DNA from: Halonotius aquaticus
Lineage (GTDB): Archaea > Halobacteriota > Halobacteria > Halobacteriales > Haloferacaceae
Length of the DNA: 64,000 bases
NCBI RefSeq assembly: GCF_003605575.1
Contig: NZ_QKNY01000005.1
Span: forward strand, 148,259-212,258
Direction: 5' to 3'
Part shown: piece by piece, positions 45,448 to 53,676 of the stretch
How the letters are laid out: each line of letters starts with the position of its first letter
Numbering within the stretch: position 1 is the first letter of the stretch
Program-made: the position numbers and the translations under genes
Notes under the pieces: model-generated
Told to the model about the DNA's origin: nothing
Databases searched by the model: none
What the model saw: the letters and a program-made list of their open reading frames with translations, nothing else

Positions 45448-45885
45448 TCACGCGGCTTCGGTTCGAAAGCGTTCGATCCCCGGTTCAAACTCGTTGTCAC
45501 CTTCGATGGTGTCGAAATCGTCATCGGCACCGACCAGCAGCGTCACTCCCTCACGATCGGTAGCAAGATCAGCCGCGGCAGCGACGGCGTAGGCGTCGCC
45601 TAACGCGAGCGCGTGTTGGCGTTTCAACTCCGCAACCGTCTGCCAGCAGTCGTCGATCTCGTACTCGGTGAGGCCCAACTCCCGAAGGCGACGAATGTGG
45701 GCGTCGGCCTGCTCGGGAGACGCCTTCCGCGCTGCAATATACCGGACTTCCGCGAGCGTGACCGTCGCCACGTAGCCCGCGCGGTCGCCGTCGTAGACGC
45801 GGTCGAGCCACTCTTCGACCGTCGCGGCTCCGGGCTCGTCGAAGGCGAAGGCGATCAGCGGCTCGGCGTCGAAGACGACCGTCAT
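45448..45885 (-). CDS. vapC: VapC-like PIN-domain toxin
   Basis: The protein has 145 residues. PIN-type acidic residues are in VVFDAEPLIAF (Asp), TLAEVRYIAA (Glu), ALGDAYAVAAAADL (Asp) and VGADDDFDTIEG. PIN toxins are Mg2+-dependent RNases, often cutting tRNA or rRNA. The start overlaps the stop of the antitoxin gene (45882-45885), a standard vapBC arrangement. Confidence 0.9.
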   Translation of the reverse strand: MTVVFDAEPLIAFAFDEPGAATVEEWLDRVYDGDRAGYVATVTLAEVRYIAARKASPEQADAHIRRLRELGLTEYEIDDCWQTVAELKRQHALALGDAYAVAAAADLATDREGVTLLVGADDDFDTIEGDNEFEPGIERFRTEAA

Positions 45886-46169
45886 TCCTCGTCCAGCCCG
45901 TGTTTCTCGTCGAGCGCGTCCCGCTCTCGCTTCCGTTCTTCTCGGAGCAGATCAGTCGCCGCGGTCTCGTTGTCGGCCTCGGCGGCCAACGCGCCGCGGA
46001 GCTCCGACGGCCGTTTGACCGGTCGAATGACGATCTCGCCGGCCTCGGTTTCGATGAACCGGACACGCCCCGGCGTCTCGATGCTGAGTTTCTCGCGATA
46101 GGCTTTCGGGATCGTCGCTTGTCCCTTGCTCGTGACGGTGACGGTGGTTCCCTCTTCGGCGTCGCTCAT
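45882..46169 (-). CDS. vapB: AbrB-fold antitoxin of the VapBC pair
   Basis: The protein has 95 residues. An N-terminal SpoVT/AbrB swapped-hairpin domain (TVTVTSKGQATIPKAYREKL, residues 9-28) binds DNA as a dimer. The C-terminal charged helix (LLREERKRERDALDEKHG) should wrap and inhibit the toxin. It precedes vapC, and an exact inverted repeat lies in its promoter. Confidence 0.9.
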   Translation of the reverse strand: MSDAEEGTTVTVTSKGQATIPKAYREKLSIETPGRVRFIETEAGEIVIRPVKRPSELRGALAAEADNETAATDLLREERKRERDALDEKHGLDEE

Positions 46170-46187
46170 ATGTAATGGCTATCCGAC

Positions 46188-46213
46188 AGTATTACTTTAA
46201 TTTTTGTAATACT
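46188..46213 (-). promoter_or_regulatory. vapBC operator-promoter
   Basis: AGTATTAC (46188-46195) and GTAATACT (46206-46213) form a perfect eight-base inverted repeat around ten A/T bases that contain the only TATA-like sequence. The site is 19 bases before the vapB start codon. Autorepression by the antitoxin or the complex is the expected function. Confidence 0.65.
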
Positions 46214-46342
46214 CTAATCGAGTGTACGGTCTTCCCGCGAGAAGTAGATCGAACCGTGCATACCTTCGGTTACGGCTGTCGCCACCGGTGACAAAGATGT
46301 CTCTGCGGTACTGGCTGATATATTTCGCCGCGGGTGATAGTT

Positions 46343-46753
46343 CTACTCTGTCCCGCTGCTGTCCATGTAAGTGAGATGGGCGGTGAGATCTGTCGTCGAC
46401 AGCATCCCGACGACCTCATCATCGCCATCGACAACAGGCAGATGCTGGATTTGTCTGGTGATCATCTTCACCGCGGCATCCTGAATCGACTCATCCGGCT
46501 CGGTTGTCGTCACGTCTTCGGTCATATAGTCGCCGACGGTGGCGTCAGCGGGGACAGCCCCGTTCGAGACGAGTTCCGTGAGATCGGTACACGTAAGAAT
46601 CCCAGACAGCTGCCCGTCGTCATCGAGGGCCACCAACGATCCTGCCTCCTTCTCCAAAATCGTGCTGGCGGCTGTTTCGACCCCTTCGTCAGGGGTGACA
46701 GTTACGAGGTCGGTCGTCATGAGTTGCTCAACCGGAACGGCTTCGATTTCCAT
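46343..46753 (-). CDS. Tandem CBS-domain protein
   Basis: The protein has 136 residues from ATG 46753. A longer frame to 46843 passes through AT-rich spacer. Two CBS motifs occur: VEQLMTTDLVTVTPDEGV with ILTCTDLTELV, and GDYMTEDVTTTEPDESI with MLSTTDLTAHL. Such stand-alone pairs bind adenine nucleotides and act as energy sensors or regulators of unknown partners. The gene is single, between vapB and a divergent small ORF. Confidence 0.9.
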   Translation of the reverse strand: MEIEAVPVEQLMTTDLVTVTPDEGVETAASTILEKEAGSLVALDDDGQLSGILTCTDLTELVSNGAVPADATVGDYMTEDVTTTEPDESIQDAAVKMITRQIQHLPVVDGDDEVVGMLSTTDLTAHLTYMDSSGTE

Positions 46754-46956
46754 ACTCCTCTTATGTATAGTTTCTATTGATAAATGTTGTCTACAACTGA
46801 ATTTAACAATACATTCGTTTGCATGAACATTGATTTTAGACAAAAGAACGAATTTAGGTCTGTATATCGCTGCTTCGTAAACTACTGTCCGAACCGGGTG
46901 TCACTCTCCTCATCGAGTCGCAACACCCAGGTAGGTCGGCGGGTGAGGTATGGTCA

Positions 46957-47127
46957 ATGCCACAGGAACCGATCACGACGATCGAACTCGCCGACGTACA
47001 GACGACCGCCGGTGATTTCCACGATGTCGCCGTCGAGATCTATCCGAGTTGGGTGATGATCGAAGACGACACCGGCAGCCGGTGGATCGCCCGCGATACC
47101 GTCACCGAGATCTTCGAACGCGAGTAG
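46957..47127 (+). CDS. Small haloarchaeal protein of 56 residues
   Basis: The frame begins MPQEPITTIELADVQ at ATG 46957 and contains VEIYPSWVMIEDDTGSRW before ending near E-I-F-E-R-E. It is acidic, with native codon use, and predicts a small beta barrel. It sits 47 bases before proC on the same strand. The function is unknown. Evidence that it is real is the acidic composition and good third-position GC. Confidence 0.6.
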   Translation: MPQEPITTIELADVQTTAGDFHDVAVEIYPSWVMIEDDTGSRWIARDTVTEIFERE

Positions 47128-47174
47128 CCAGCAAAATCAAAGTGCCTATGGTCGTCTCGCTCGCTTGCTGAGAC

Positions 47175-47945
47175 ATGACTCACCTGAGCGTTGTTGGCTG
47201 CGGCAACATGGGGGGTGCCCTGCTGCAGGGCCTCGCCGAAAGCGGCGATCATACCCTCGTCGGCTGCGATATCGACGCTGATGCCCGCGCGTCAGTCGCC
47301 GACTACTGTGAGACGACCGACGACCTCGCGGTCGCCGCCGAGGCCGACTACGTCGTGTTGGCTGTCAAACCTGACTCGGTTGGCGACCTGCTGCCAGCCC
47401 TCGATCTCGACGCCGAGCAGACTCTGATTTCGATTGCAGCCGGCGTCTCCATCGACTACCTCGCCGATCTCACCGACGCGCAGATCGTCCGGCTGATGCC
47501 GAATCTCAACGCCGAAACCCGGAACATGGCCGCCGCGGTCACCGGCGCGGTCGACGATACGGTACGCGCGCTCCTCAATGAGGTCGGCGAGTACGCCGAG
47601 ATCCAGGAGTCAGAAATGGATATCGCCACCGCGCTCAACGGCAGCGGCCCCGCCTTCGTCTTCTACCTTATCGGCGCGATGGCCGACGCTGGCGTCGACA
47701 GCGGCCTTGAGGCCGAGCAGGCCGAGACGCTGGCCGCCCAGACGTTCAAGGGTGCGGCCGAAACCGTCCTCCAGTCCGAGCAATCGATCGACGAGCTGAT
47801 CGACGCCGTCTGCTCGGAGGGCGGGACGACCATCGAGGGGATGGAACTCCTGTGGGACAGCGATGTTGAAGAGGACGTGGGCGCGGCCGTCCACGCCGCC
47901 GAGGATCGCTCCCGGGAAATGGCCGCCGAATTCGCCGATGAGTGA
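47175..47945 (+). CDS. proC: Pyrroline-5-carboxylate reductase
   Basis: This enzyme performs the final step of proline synthesis, NAD(P)H reduction of pyrroline-5-carboxylate. The protein has 256 residues. The Rossmann motif [16 protein letters not shown] is at the N-terminus, [10 protein letters not shown] follows, and the signature [13 protein letters not shown] with [11 protein letters not shown] is intact. The stop overlaps the start of proB, making proC-proB-proA one operon in pathway-reverse order. Confidence 0.95.
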   Translation: MTHLSVVGCGNMGGALLQGLAESGDHTLVGCDIDADARASVADYCETTDDLAVAAEADYVVLAVKPDSVGDLLPALDLDAEQTLISIAAGVSIDYLADLTDAQIVRLMPNLNAETRNMAAAVTGAVDDTVRALLNEVGEYAEIQESEMDIATALNGSGPAFVFYLIGAMADAGVDSGLEAEQAETLAAQTFKGAAETVLQSEQSIDELIDAVCSEGGTTIEGMELLWDSDVEEDVGAAVHAAEDRSREMAAEFADE

Positions 47946-48816
47946 CGCTCCTGACGCTGGAGATGTCGATGACGACGCGGCCAACACCACCGCTCTCGAC
48001 GCCGACGCCGTAACCGCCGCCCGCCAGCAGGCTGCCGCCGCCGACCGGGTCGTCGTCAAAGCCGGCACCAACTCCCTGACCGACGACGAATCAAATCTCT
48101 CGCTGTCGAAGCTTCACAAGCTCGTCGACGACATCACCGACCTCCGCGAGCGCGGCAAGCAGGTCGTCCTCGTCTCCTCGGGGGCTGTCGGAGCCGGGAT
48201 CGGCCGGATCGGCTACGAAAGCGAGACGATCGAGGAATCCCAGGCGCTCTCGACGATCGGCCAAAGTCAGCTGATGACCGCCTACAGCGAGAGCTTCGCC
48301 CGCTACGACACGAAGGTCGCTCAGATCCTCCTCACCCAACACGATCTCGACAACCCGGATCGCTTCACCAATATTCGCAACACAATCGAGACCTTACTGG
48401 AGTGGGATGTGGTGCCGATCATCAACGAAAACGACGCCATCGCCACCGAGGAGCTCCGGATCGGCGACAACGATCGCCTCTCGTCGTCGGTTGCCATCGG
48501 TATCGACGGCGACCTGTTGGTGACGCTGACCGACGTGGGCGGCGTCTACACCGGCAACCCAAAAACCGACGACGATGCCGAGTTGATCGACGCTGTCGGC
48601 GCAAACTACGACCAGGTACAGACCATCGTCGACGAGAGCTCGACCGAGAGCTTCGGCGGCATTCAGACCAAAGTTGAGGGAGCTCGCCGCGTCAGCGAAC
48701 ATGGCACCCCGGCGGTCATCGCCGCTTCAACCGAGCCGGACGTGTTGGCGCAGATCGCCGATGGTGAAACCGTAGGAACGATATTTCTCCCGATCAACGG
48801 TGTTGACAATGAGTGA
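47938..48816 (+). CDS. proB: Glutamate 5-kinase
   Basis: This enzyme phosphorylates glutamate to start proline synthesis. The protein has 292 residues from ATG 47938. An acidic extension of about 35 residues precedes [12 protein letters not shown]. Amino-acid-kinase motifs [20 protein letters not shown] and [12 protein letters not shown] are present. The C-terminal PUA domain of bacterial ProB is missing, so the enzyme consists of the catalytic domain only. It overlaps proC and proA at both ends. Confidence 0.95.
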   Translation: MSDAPDAGDVDDDAANTTALDADAVTAARQQAAAADRVVVKAGTNSLTDDESNLSLSKLHKLVDDITDLRERGKQVVLVSSGAVGAGIGRIGYESETIEESQALSTIGQSQLMTAYSESFARYDTKVAQILLTQHDLDNPDRFTNIRNTIETLLEWDVVPIINENDAIATEELRIGDNDRLSSSVAIGIDGDLLVTLTDVGGVYTGNPKTDDDAELIDAVGANYDQVQTIVDESSTESFGGIQTKVEGARRVSEHGTPAVIAASTEPDVLAQIADGETVGTIFLPINGVDNE

Positions 48817-50185
48817 TACCGACGCGACCGGCGACGCCGCCGGAGCGACCGACCAAGCCATCGACGCGAAAGTTGACGCCGCCGAGTCCGCCGCGCTCGA
48901 TCTCGCTAACGTCGACGACGCCGACCGACAGGCCGCACTGCACGCCATCGCCGACGCTATCGACGACAACCGCGAAGCCATCCAATCGGCCAACGCCGAG
49001 GATGTCGAGGCCGCCGAGGAGCTGCTCGAAGCCGGCGAGTACACTCAGGCACTCGTCGACCGTCTCAAACTCTCGGATGCGAAACTCGACAGCATCGTCG
49101 AGATGGTTCGTAGTGTCGCCGGCCAGGACGACCCCCTCGGGGAGACGCTCGTCGCCCGCGAACTCGACGAGGATCTCGAACTCTACAAGCTCGCCGTCCC
49201 TATCGGCGTCGTCGGCACCGTTTTCGAGTCCCGCCCCGACGCACTCGTCCAGATCGCCGCCCTCGCATTAAAATCCGGCAATAGCGTGATGCTCAAAGGC
49301 GGCAGCGAGGCCAGCGAGTCGAACCGCGTCCTCTTCGAGTTGATCCGTGAGGCGACCGCCGACCACGACGCGATCCCCGACGGCTGGGCGCAACTCGTCG
49401 AGGCCCGCGCCGACGTGACCGCCATGCTCGACATGGACGAGTCGATCGACCTGCTGATGCCCCGCGGGAGTTCCTCCTTCGTCGAGTACGTTCAGGACAA
49501 CACCTCGATCCCCGTTCTTGGCCACACTGAGGGGATCTGCCACATCTTCGTCGACCGCGAGGCCGACCTCGATATGGCCACTGAGGTCGCTTTCGACGCC
49601 AAGGTGCAGTACCCCGCGGTCTGCAACGCAGTCGAAACGCTGCTCGTCCACGAATCGGTCGCCGAGGCGTTCCTCCCGCAGATCACCAAACGCTACGCCG
49701 CAGCCGACGTGGAGATCCGCGGCGACGAGCGCACACGGGAGATCGTCGATGTCGCCGCAGCCAGCGAGGCCGACTGGGAAACCGAGTACGGCGACCTGAT
49801 CGTCTCTGTGAAGGTCGTTGACTCACTCGATGACGCCCTCGATCACATCACCGAGTACGGCTCGAAACACACCGAGTCGATCATCACCGCCGATGCCGAC
49901 CGCGCCGGTCGATTTATGCGAAGTCTCGACTCGGCGAGCGTCTTCCACAACGCCTCGACCCGTTTTTCCGACGGCTACCGGTTCGGCCTCGGCGCGGAGG
50001 TCGGCATCTCGACGGGGAAGATCCACGCCCGCGGCCCAGTCGGGCTGGAGGGGCTGACGACCTACAAATATCATCTCGAAGGCGACGGCCACCTCGTGGC
50101 GACTTACGCCGGCGACGACCCTCGCCCGTTCACCCACGAGGAGTTCGACGGTGAGTGGGTGCCCGGCGAGCTGTCGAACGAATAG
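48809..50185 (+). CDS. proA: Glutamate-5-semialdehyde dehydrogenase
   Basis: This NADPH-dependent enzyme reduces glutamyl phosphate. The protein has 458 residues from ATG 48809, overlapping the proB stop. It shows [19 protein letters not shown], the GGSEASESN loop, the catalytic Cys in [14 protein letters not shown] and a C-terminal [18 protein letters not shown] block. It is the last gene of the proline operon and converges with trmB. Confidence 0.95.
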   Translation: MSDTDATGDAAGATDQAIDAKVDAAESAALDLANVDDADRQAALHAIADAIDDNREAIQSANAEDVEAAEELLEAGEYTQALVDRLKLSDAKLDSIVEMVRSVAGQDDPLGETLVARELDEDLELYKLAVPIGVVGTVFESRPDALVQIAALALKSGNSVMLKGGSEASESNRVLFELIREATADHDAIPDGWAQLVEARADVTAMLDMDESIDLLMPRGSSSFVEYVQDNTSIPVLGHTEGICHIFVDREADLDMATEVAFDAKVQYPAVCNAVETLLVHESVAEAFLPQITKRYAAADVEIRGDERTREIVDVAAASEADWETEYGDLIVSVKVVDSLDDALDHITEYGSKHTESIITADADRAGRFMRSLDSASVFHNASTRFSDGYRFGLGAEVGISTGKIHARGPVGLEGLTTYKYHLEGDGHLVATYAGDDPRPFTHEEFDGEWVPGELSNE

Positions 50186-50202
50186 TTGCGTTCGCAGCGA
50201 CG

Positions 50203-51246
50203 CTATGCTTCGCGGAGCGTCACCTGTTCGGCTTCGATATCCTCGATAAACGCGCCCTCGCCGCCGACCGTGTAGGTCTCGCCGTCGGCATCGATCGTCA
50301 GACTCGCCTCGATCGGGAACTGGCTGTTCGCCGGCTCGATGAGCCCCTGTGTCACGCCGACGATCCGACACTCCAGATCAACCGGCTCGTTTGTCTCCGT
50401 CCACCGGCCTTCGATCCGGGCGGCCAGCGGCGTTTCGGTGCGACACCAGAGTGTCGCCTCGACGACAGCGATTCGGAAGTTCGTCTCCGTCAGTGGCAGG
50501 CTGGTCGGCTCGGTGACAGCGACCTCGGTACCGACGGGCCAGTAGTTGCCGAAAAAGGAGCCGACGATCACCGGGCCGAGTTGGGGATGGGAGAAAACGA
50601 TCGCCTGCGTGTCGCTGTGGGTCGAGGTCAGCATCTCCGCGGGGGCGACCAGCCCGACCCGGTCGTCGGCGGTCACCATCGCCGGCATCGGCTCCCCCCA
50701 AATTCGGGTAATACTCGCCACCCCACAGCAATCCGCCGGCGGCTCGTCGGTTTCGGTGATCAACAGCGTCACCAACACGCCGCGGTCGACGGCGGCTCTG
50801 AGTTCGTCGGCGACGTCCGAGAGCCGCCCGATCGGAATCGACAGAGTGAGCTCCGACTCGCTGTCGGCGATGAGCCCCTGAATCCGTTTGAGCACGGTTT
50901 CCCGGCTCTTGACGACCTCGAACTGGTCGGTTGCGGGCTCGGCTCGCGTGTAGCGCGCTTCGAGGGCGGGCTTGATCGCCTCGGCGTCGGTGACCAGCTG
51001 GTTGACGACCGTCTCGGGCGGGCGCGCGCGGATGCGCGTCGGGACGACGTGATCGTTGACCTCGACGAAGCCGCGATCCGCGAGCGCCTCGCTGACGCTG
51101 TAGACGTAGCGTTTGGAGACGCCGGCGACATCGGCGATCGTACTCGCCTTTGCCTCGCCGTGGGCCAGAAGCGTGAGGTAGGTGTCGACCTCCTTTTCCG
51201 AGAAGCCGAACCGCCGAAGATGTGCCCGGAGGGTGGCGTCGTCCAT
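50203..51246 (-). CDS. trmB: TrmB-family sugar-responsive transcription regulator
   Basis: The protein has 347 residues. An N-terminal winged helix (LRRFGFSEKEVDTYLTLL with ASTIADVAGVSKRYVYSV) matches TrmB. A coiled linker follows, then a phospholipase-D-like core and a C-terminal beta sugar-binding domain from about 250. In Halobacterium, TrmB controls gluconeogenesis, glycolysis and cofactor genes through TACT-N7/8-GAGTA sites. It lies 97 bases downstream of the GH13 amylase gene on the same strand and may be partly co-transcribed with it. Confidence 0.92.
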   Translation of the reverse strand: MDDATLRAHLRRFGFSEKEVDTYLTLLAHGEAKASTIADVAGVSKRYVYSVSEALADRGFVEVNDHVVPTRIRARPPETVVNQLVTDAEAIKPALEARYTRAEPATDQFEVVKSRETVLKRIQGLIADSESELTLSIPIGRLSDVADELRAAVDRGVLVTLLITETDEPPADCCGVASITRIWGEPMPAMVTADDRVGLVAPAEMLTSTHSDTQAIVFSHPQLGPVIVGSFFGNYWPVGTEVAVTEPTSLPLTETNFRIAVVEATLWCRTETPLAARIEGRWTETNEPVDLECRIVGVTQGLIEPANSQFPIEASLTIDADGETYTVGGEGAFIEDIEAEQVTLREA

Positions 51247-51302
51247 ACCGGTAGTGGCGGCGGCTCCTACTTAACAGTCAGTGGCTGGTACGATCGTCGA
51301 AT

Positions 51303-51354
51303 CCGGCCGGCAGCCGTTCACGCTGCGACCGGCCGGCAGCCGCTCACGCTGTGG
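51303..51354. repeat. Tandem duplication at the 3' end of the GH13 gene
   Basis: The 26-base unit at 51303-51328 is repeated directly at 51329-51354 with three mismatches. The right copy contains the stop codon of the GH13 gene (51344-51346) and the left copy repeats that stop. It is probably a recent slippage or duplication without coding effect. Confidence 0.55.
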
Positions 51355-53572
51355 TTTGCCGACAGACGACCACGTCGTCAACGACAACGTAGTTGCCATT
51401 TCCATCGTCACGCGGATCATGGCGCTTCCGCAGTGGCTTCCCGGTTCGCAGATCAGTGTCGCCGACGGCGGTCGGCAGGCTGACCGTTGCCGGGATCTCT
51501 CCGAAGTTGAGCACGACGAGTAGCCGCTGGTCGCCGTTGTCGCGGGCGAAGGCGACGACGTGCTGTGGCTCGTCGGTGATTCGCAGGCTGTCGGCATCGT
51601 CGTCCGCTTTCGTCGTGTCGCTGTCACCGGTGTCGGCTGTCGTTGTGTCGTTGTCAGTATCGTCGACTGCATCCGAAGTCGATCCTGTCGTCATCGGGTC
51701 GGTCGTGGTGACGACGCCGACTGAGACGGGGTCGACTCCCCCGTCGTTCAACACCGGATACTCGTCTCGTAGCCGCGACAGCGATCGATGGAACTCGGTT
51801 AGTTCTGTGTCGCCGTCGTGCCATTTCATCGGGCCGCGGTCGGCGGTCATGCCACGTTCTTGGCCGTAGTAGATCAGGGGCGCGCCTGGGAGAGTGAACG
51901 TCGCTGCCGCTGCCGCTTGTAGGGCTGGCTCGCCACACTCGCCGAGATACCGGCTTTCGTCGTGGTTTTCGACGTATCGGAGGTGAACTGACGACTCGGG
52001 GAACCCCTGCCAGCGTACCGTCTCAAGGGCGTCAAAGATCGCCCGGGCTGGCTCCTCGTCGTTTCCGATCGCCCGCAGCGTTTCGTGGAGGGTGCTGTCG
52101 TAATGCATCGTAAACTCGGCTTCGTGGGCCTGTGGATCGTGGGGGATCGTCTCATCGAGCATGAGGAAGCCGGCGGGAACCCGCTCGGCGACCTCCTTCC
52201 AGAAGCCATGCGGAACGCCCCAGGCGATATCACACCGAAAGCCATCGACGAGGTCGGCCCATTCGTCGACGACATCGAGCATCCACTCTCGCACCGCCAG
52301 CGAGCCATAGTTGAGGTTCGGGATCCGCGACCAGTTGAAGTAAAACTCCGGGCTCCCGTCGCCGGCCCACGCGATGTCGGTGCTGTCGTCGTCGCGGGGC
52401 ACCCGCACGTAGTGGTCGTCGTAGGCGTCGACGCCGGCCGAGTGGAGTTGAAACGCTGGATGGTCGCGGGAGGTGTGATTGATGACGAGATCAAACACGA
52501 CCCGAATCCCGGCCTCGTGGCAGCGATCGACCAGTGATTCGAAGTCGGCACGGCTCCCCAAATCCGCTGCTGTGCTGAAGTAGTCGGTGATGTGGTAGCC
52601 GTGGTCGGTCGGGCTGGCGAGGATCGGCGTCAGCCACAGCATGTCGACGCCGAGGGAGTCGAGGTATTCGATCCGGCGCTCGATCTCGGCGAACGTCGTC
52701 TGTGGCGTTTCGCCGGCAAACGACCGCACGAAGATCTCATACACGGTCGGCGATTCGGCCCACGCTGGCGGCTCGGTTGGAGATCGAATCTCGAACTCGC
52801 CGCTCTCGGCACGCTGCACGTCGACCGTGTCGGCAACCGACTGTCGCTCGCCGACGGCGACCGCATGCACCCGGAGCCGGTCGCCGATGGCGTCGGCGGC
52901 AACGCGACAGGTTCGCCCATCGGTTTCGACGGCCGAATCCGAGATCGAATCGCGGTCGTCGACGACGAATCGCACTTCCAACTCCTCGTCGCTAACTTCG
53001 CTGTCGGGGGCGGCTGCTGGGTCGGCGGTGACGATGACTTGACCGTTTTTGTCGTCGACCGTCGCCGACAGCGCACAGCGTGGTCGCCCCGGGCCGGGGA
53101 CGGTCACCGTATCGTGGATCTGTCGCCCGAAATCATCGTCGAGACAGAAGCCGTAGTGGTGGGTGCCGGGTGGCAACTCGACTTCGAGCACAAAGCGGTC
53201 GTCTGCGCGTCGCGGTCGGTTGGCACCGACGCGGTGGTCGTTGAACGGGCCGACGACCGAGACGCGATCGATCGCCGCCGGCTCGACCGGCAACTCGGTA
53301 AACGGCAGCGTCAACGCCATCTTGCTGCGGGCGTGCGGAAACGCCAGCACGCGCTGGCTGTGCGTCCCGTTCGGGCCCGCAAGTTCGAATCGGTAGGTGC
53401 CAGGCTGATCTGGCCTAACGGTAATGACCGGCTCGTTGCCGACGGTCACCCGACTCTCAGCCGGGGCGTCGATCAGTTGCCACGTGTAGTCAGCCGTTCG
53501 GTCGGGGTTCCAGGGGGCCAACTCGACGGCCTCGCCGACGGCGGTAAATCGCGGTGGCCCGATATCGTCCAT
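51344..53572 (-). CDS. GH13 alpha-amylase-type enzyme
   Basis: The protein has 742 residues from ATG 53572. Residues 1-280 are beta-rich accessory domains. The catalytic barrel begins at VYEIFVRSFAGETP. Conserved regions are DLVINHTSRDHP, GFRCDIAWG (nucleophile Asp), MLDETIPH (acid/base Glu) and RYVENHDESR. Residues about 619-659 hold a Thr/Asp-rich insertion within the C-terminal domain. There is no signal peptide, so the enzyme is probably intracellular and acts on imported maltodextrins. It is followed by trmB and divergent from the GH15 gene. Confidence 0.92.
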   Translation of the reverse strand: MDDIGPPRFTAVGEAVELAPWNPDRTADYTWQLIDAPAESRVTVGNEPVITVRPDQPGTYRFELAGPNGTHSQRVLAFPHARSKMALTLPFTELPVEPAAIDRVSVVGPFNDHRVGANRPRRADDRFVLEVELPPGTHHYGFCLDDDFGRQIHDTVTVPGPGRPRCALSATVDDKNGQVIVTADPAAAPDSEVSDEELEVRFVVDDRDSISDSAVETDGRTCRVAADAIGDRLRVHAVAVGERQSVADTVDVQRAESGEFEIRSPTEPPAWAESPTVYEIFVRSFAGETPQTTFAEIERRIEYLDSLGVDMLWLTPILASPTDHGYHITDYFSTAADLGSRADFESLVDRCHEAGIRVVFDLVINHTSRDHPAFQLHSAGVDAYDDHYVRVPRDDDSTDIAWAGDGSPEFYFNWSRIPNLNYGSLAVREWMLDVVDEWADLVDGFRCDIAWGVPHGFWKEVAERVPAGFLMLDETIPHDPQAHEAEFTMHYDSTLHETLRAIGNDEEPARAIFDALETVRWQGFPESSVHLRYVENHDESRYLGECGEPALQAAAAATFTLPGAPLIYYGQERGMTADRGPMKWHDGDTELTEFHRSLSRLRDEYPVLNDGGVDPVSVGVVTTTDPMTTGSTSDAVDDTDNDTTTADTGDSDTTKADDDADSLRITDEPQHVVAFARDNGDQRLLVVLNFGEIPATVSLPTAVGDTDLRTGKPLRKRHDPRDDGNGNYVVVDDVVVCRQTTA

Positions 53573-53676
53573 ATGACACCTCGGGGGGCCGAATCGTCTT
53601 GATTGTTGTCGTTTCAAAAAACGTGTGAACAACAAATACACCAAGAATTAATACGGGTGACCGCCTGAGAGTAGGT

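Noticed and set aside
52592..53602. Plus-strand frame of 336 codons opposite the GH13 gene
   Set aside because: It is antisense to a gene with intact catalytic motifs, and its translation is basic and featureless.
53573..53676. TrmB site in the divergent GH13/GH15 promoter
   Set aside because: Only a GAGTA half-site (53669-53673) exists. The matching TACT is absent at seven or eight bases.
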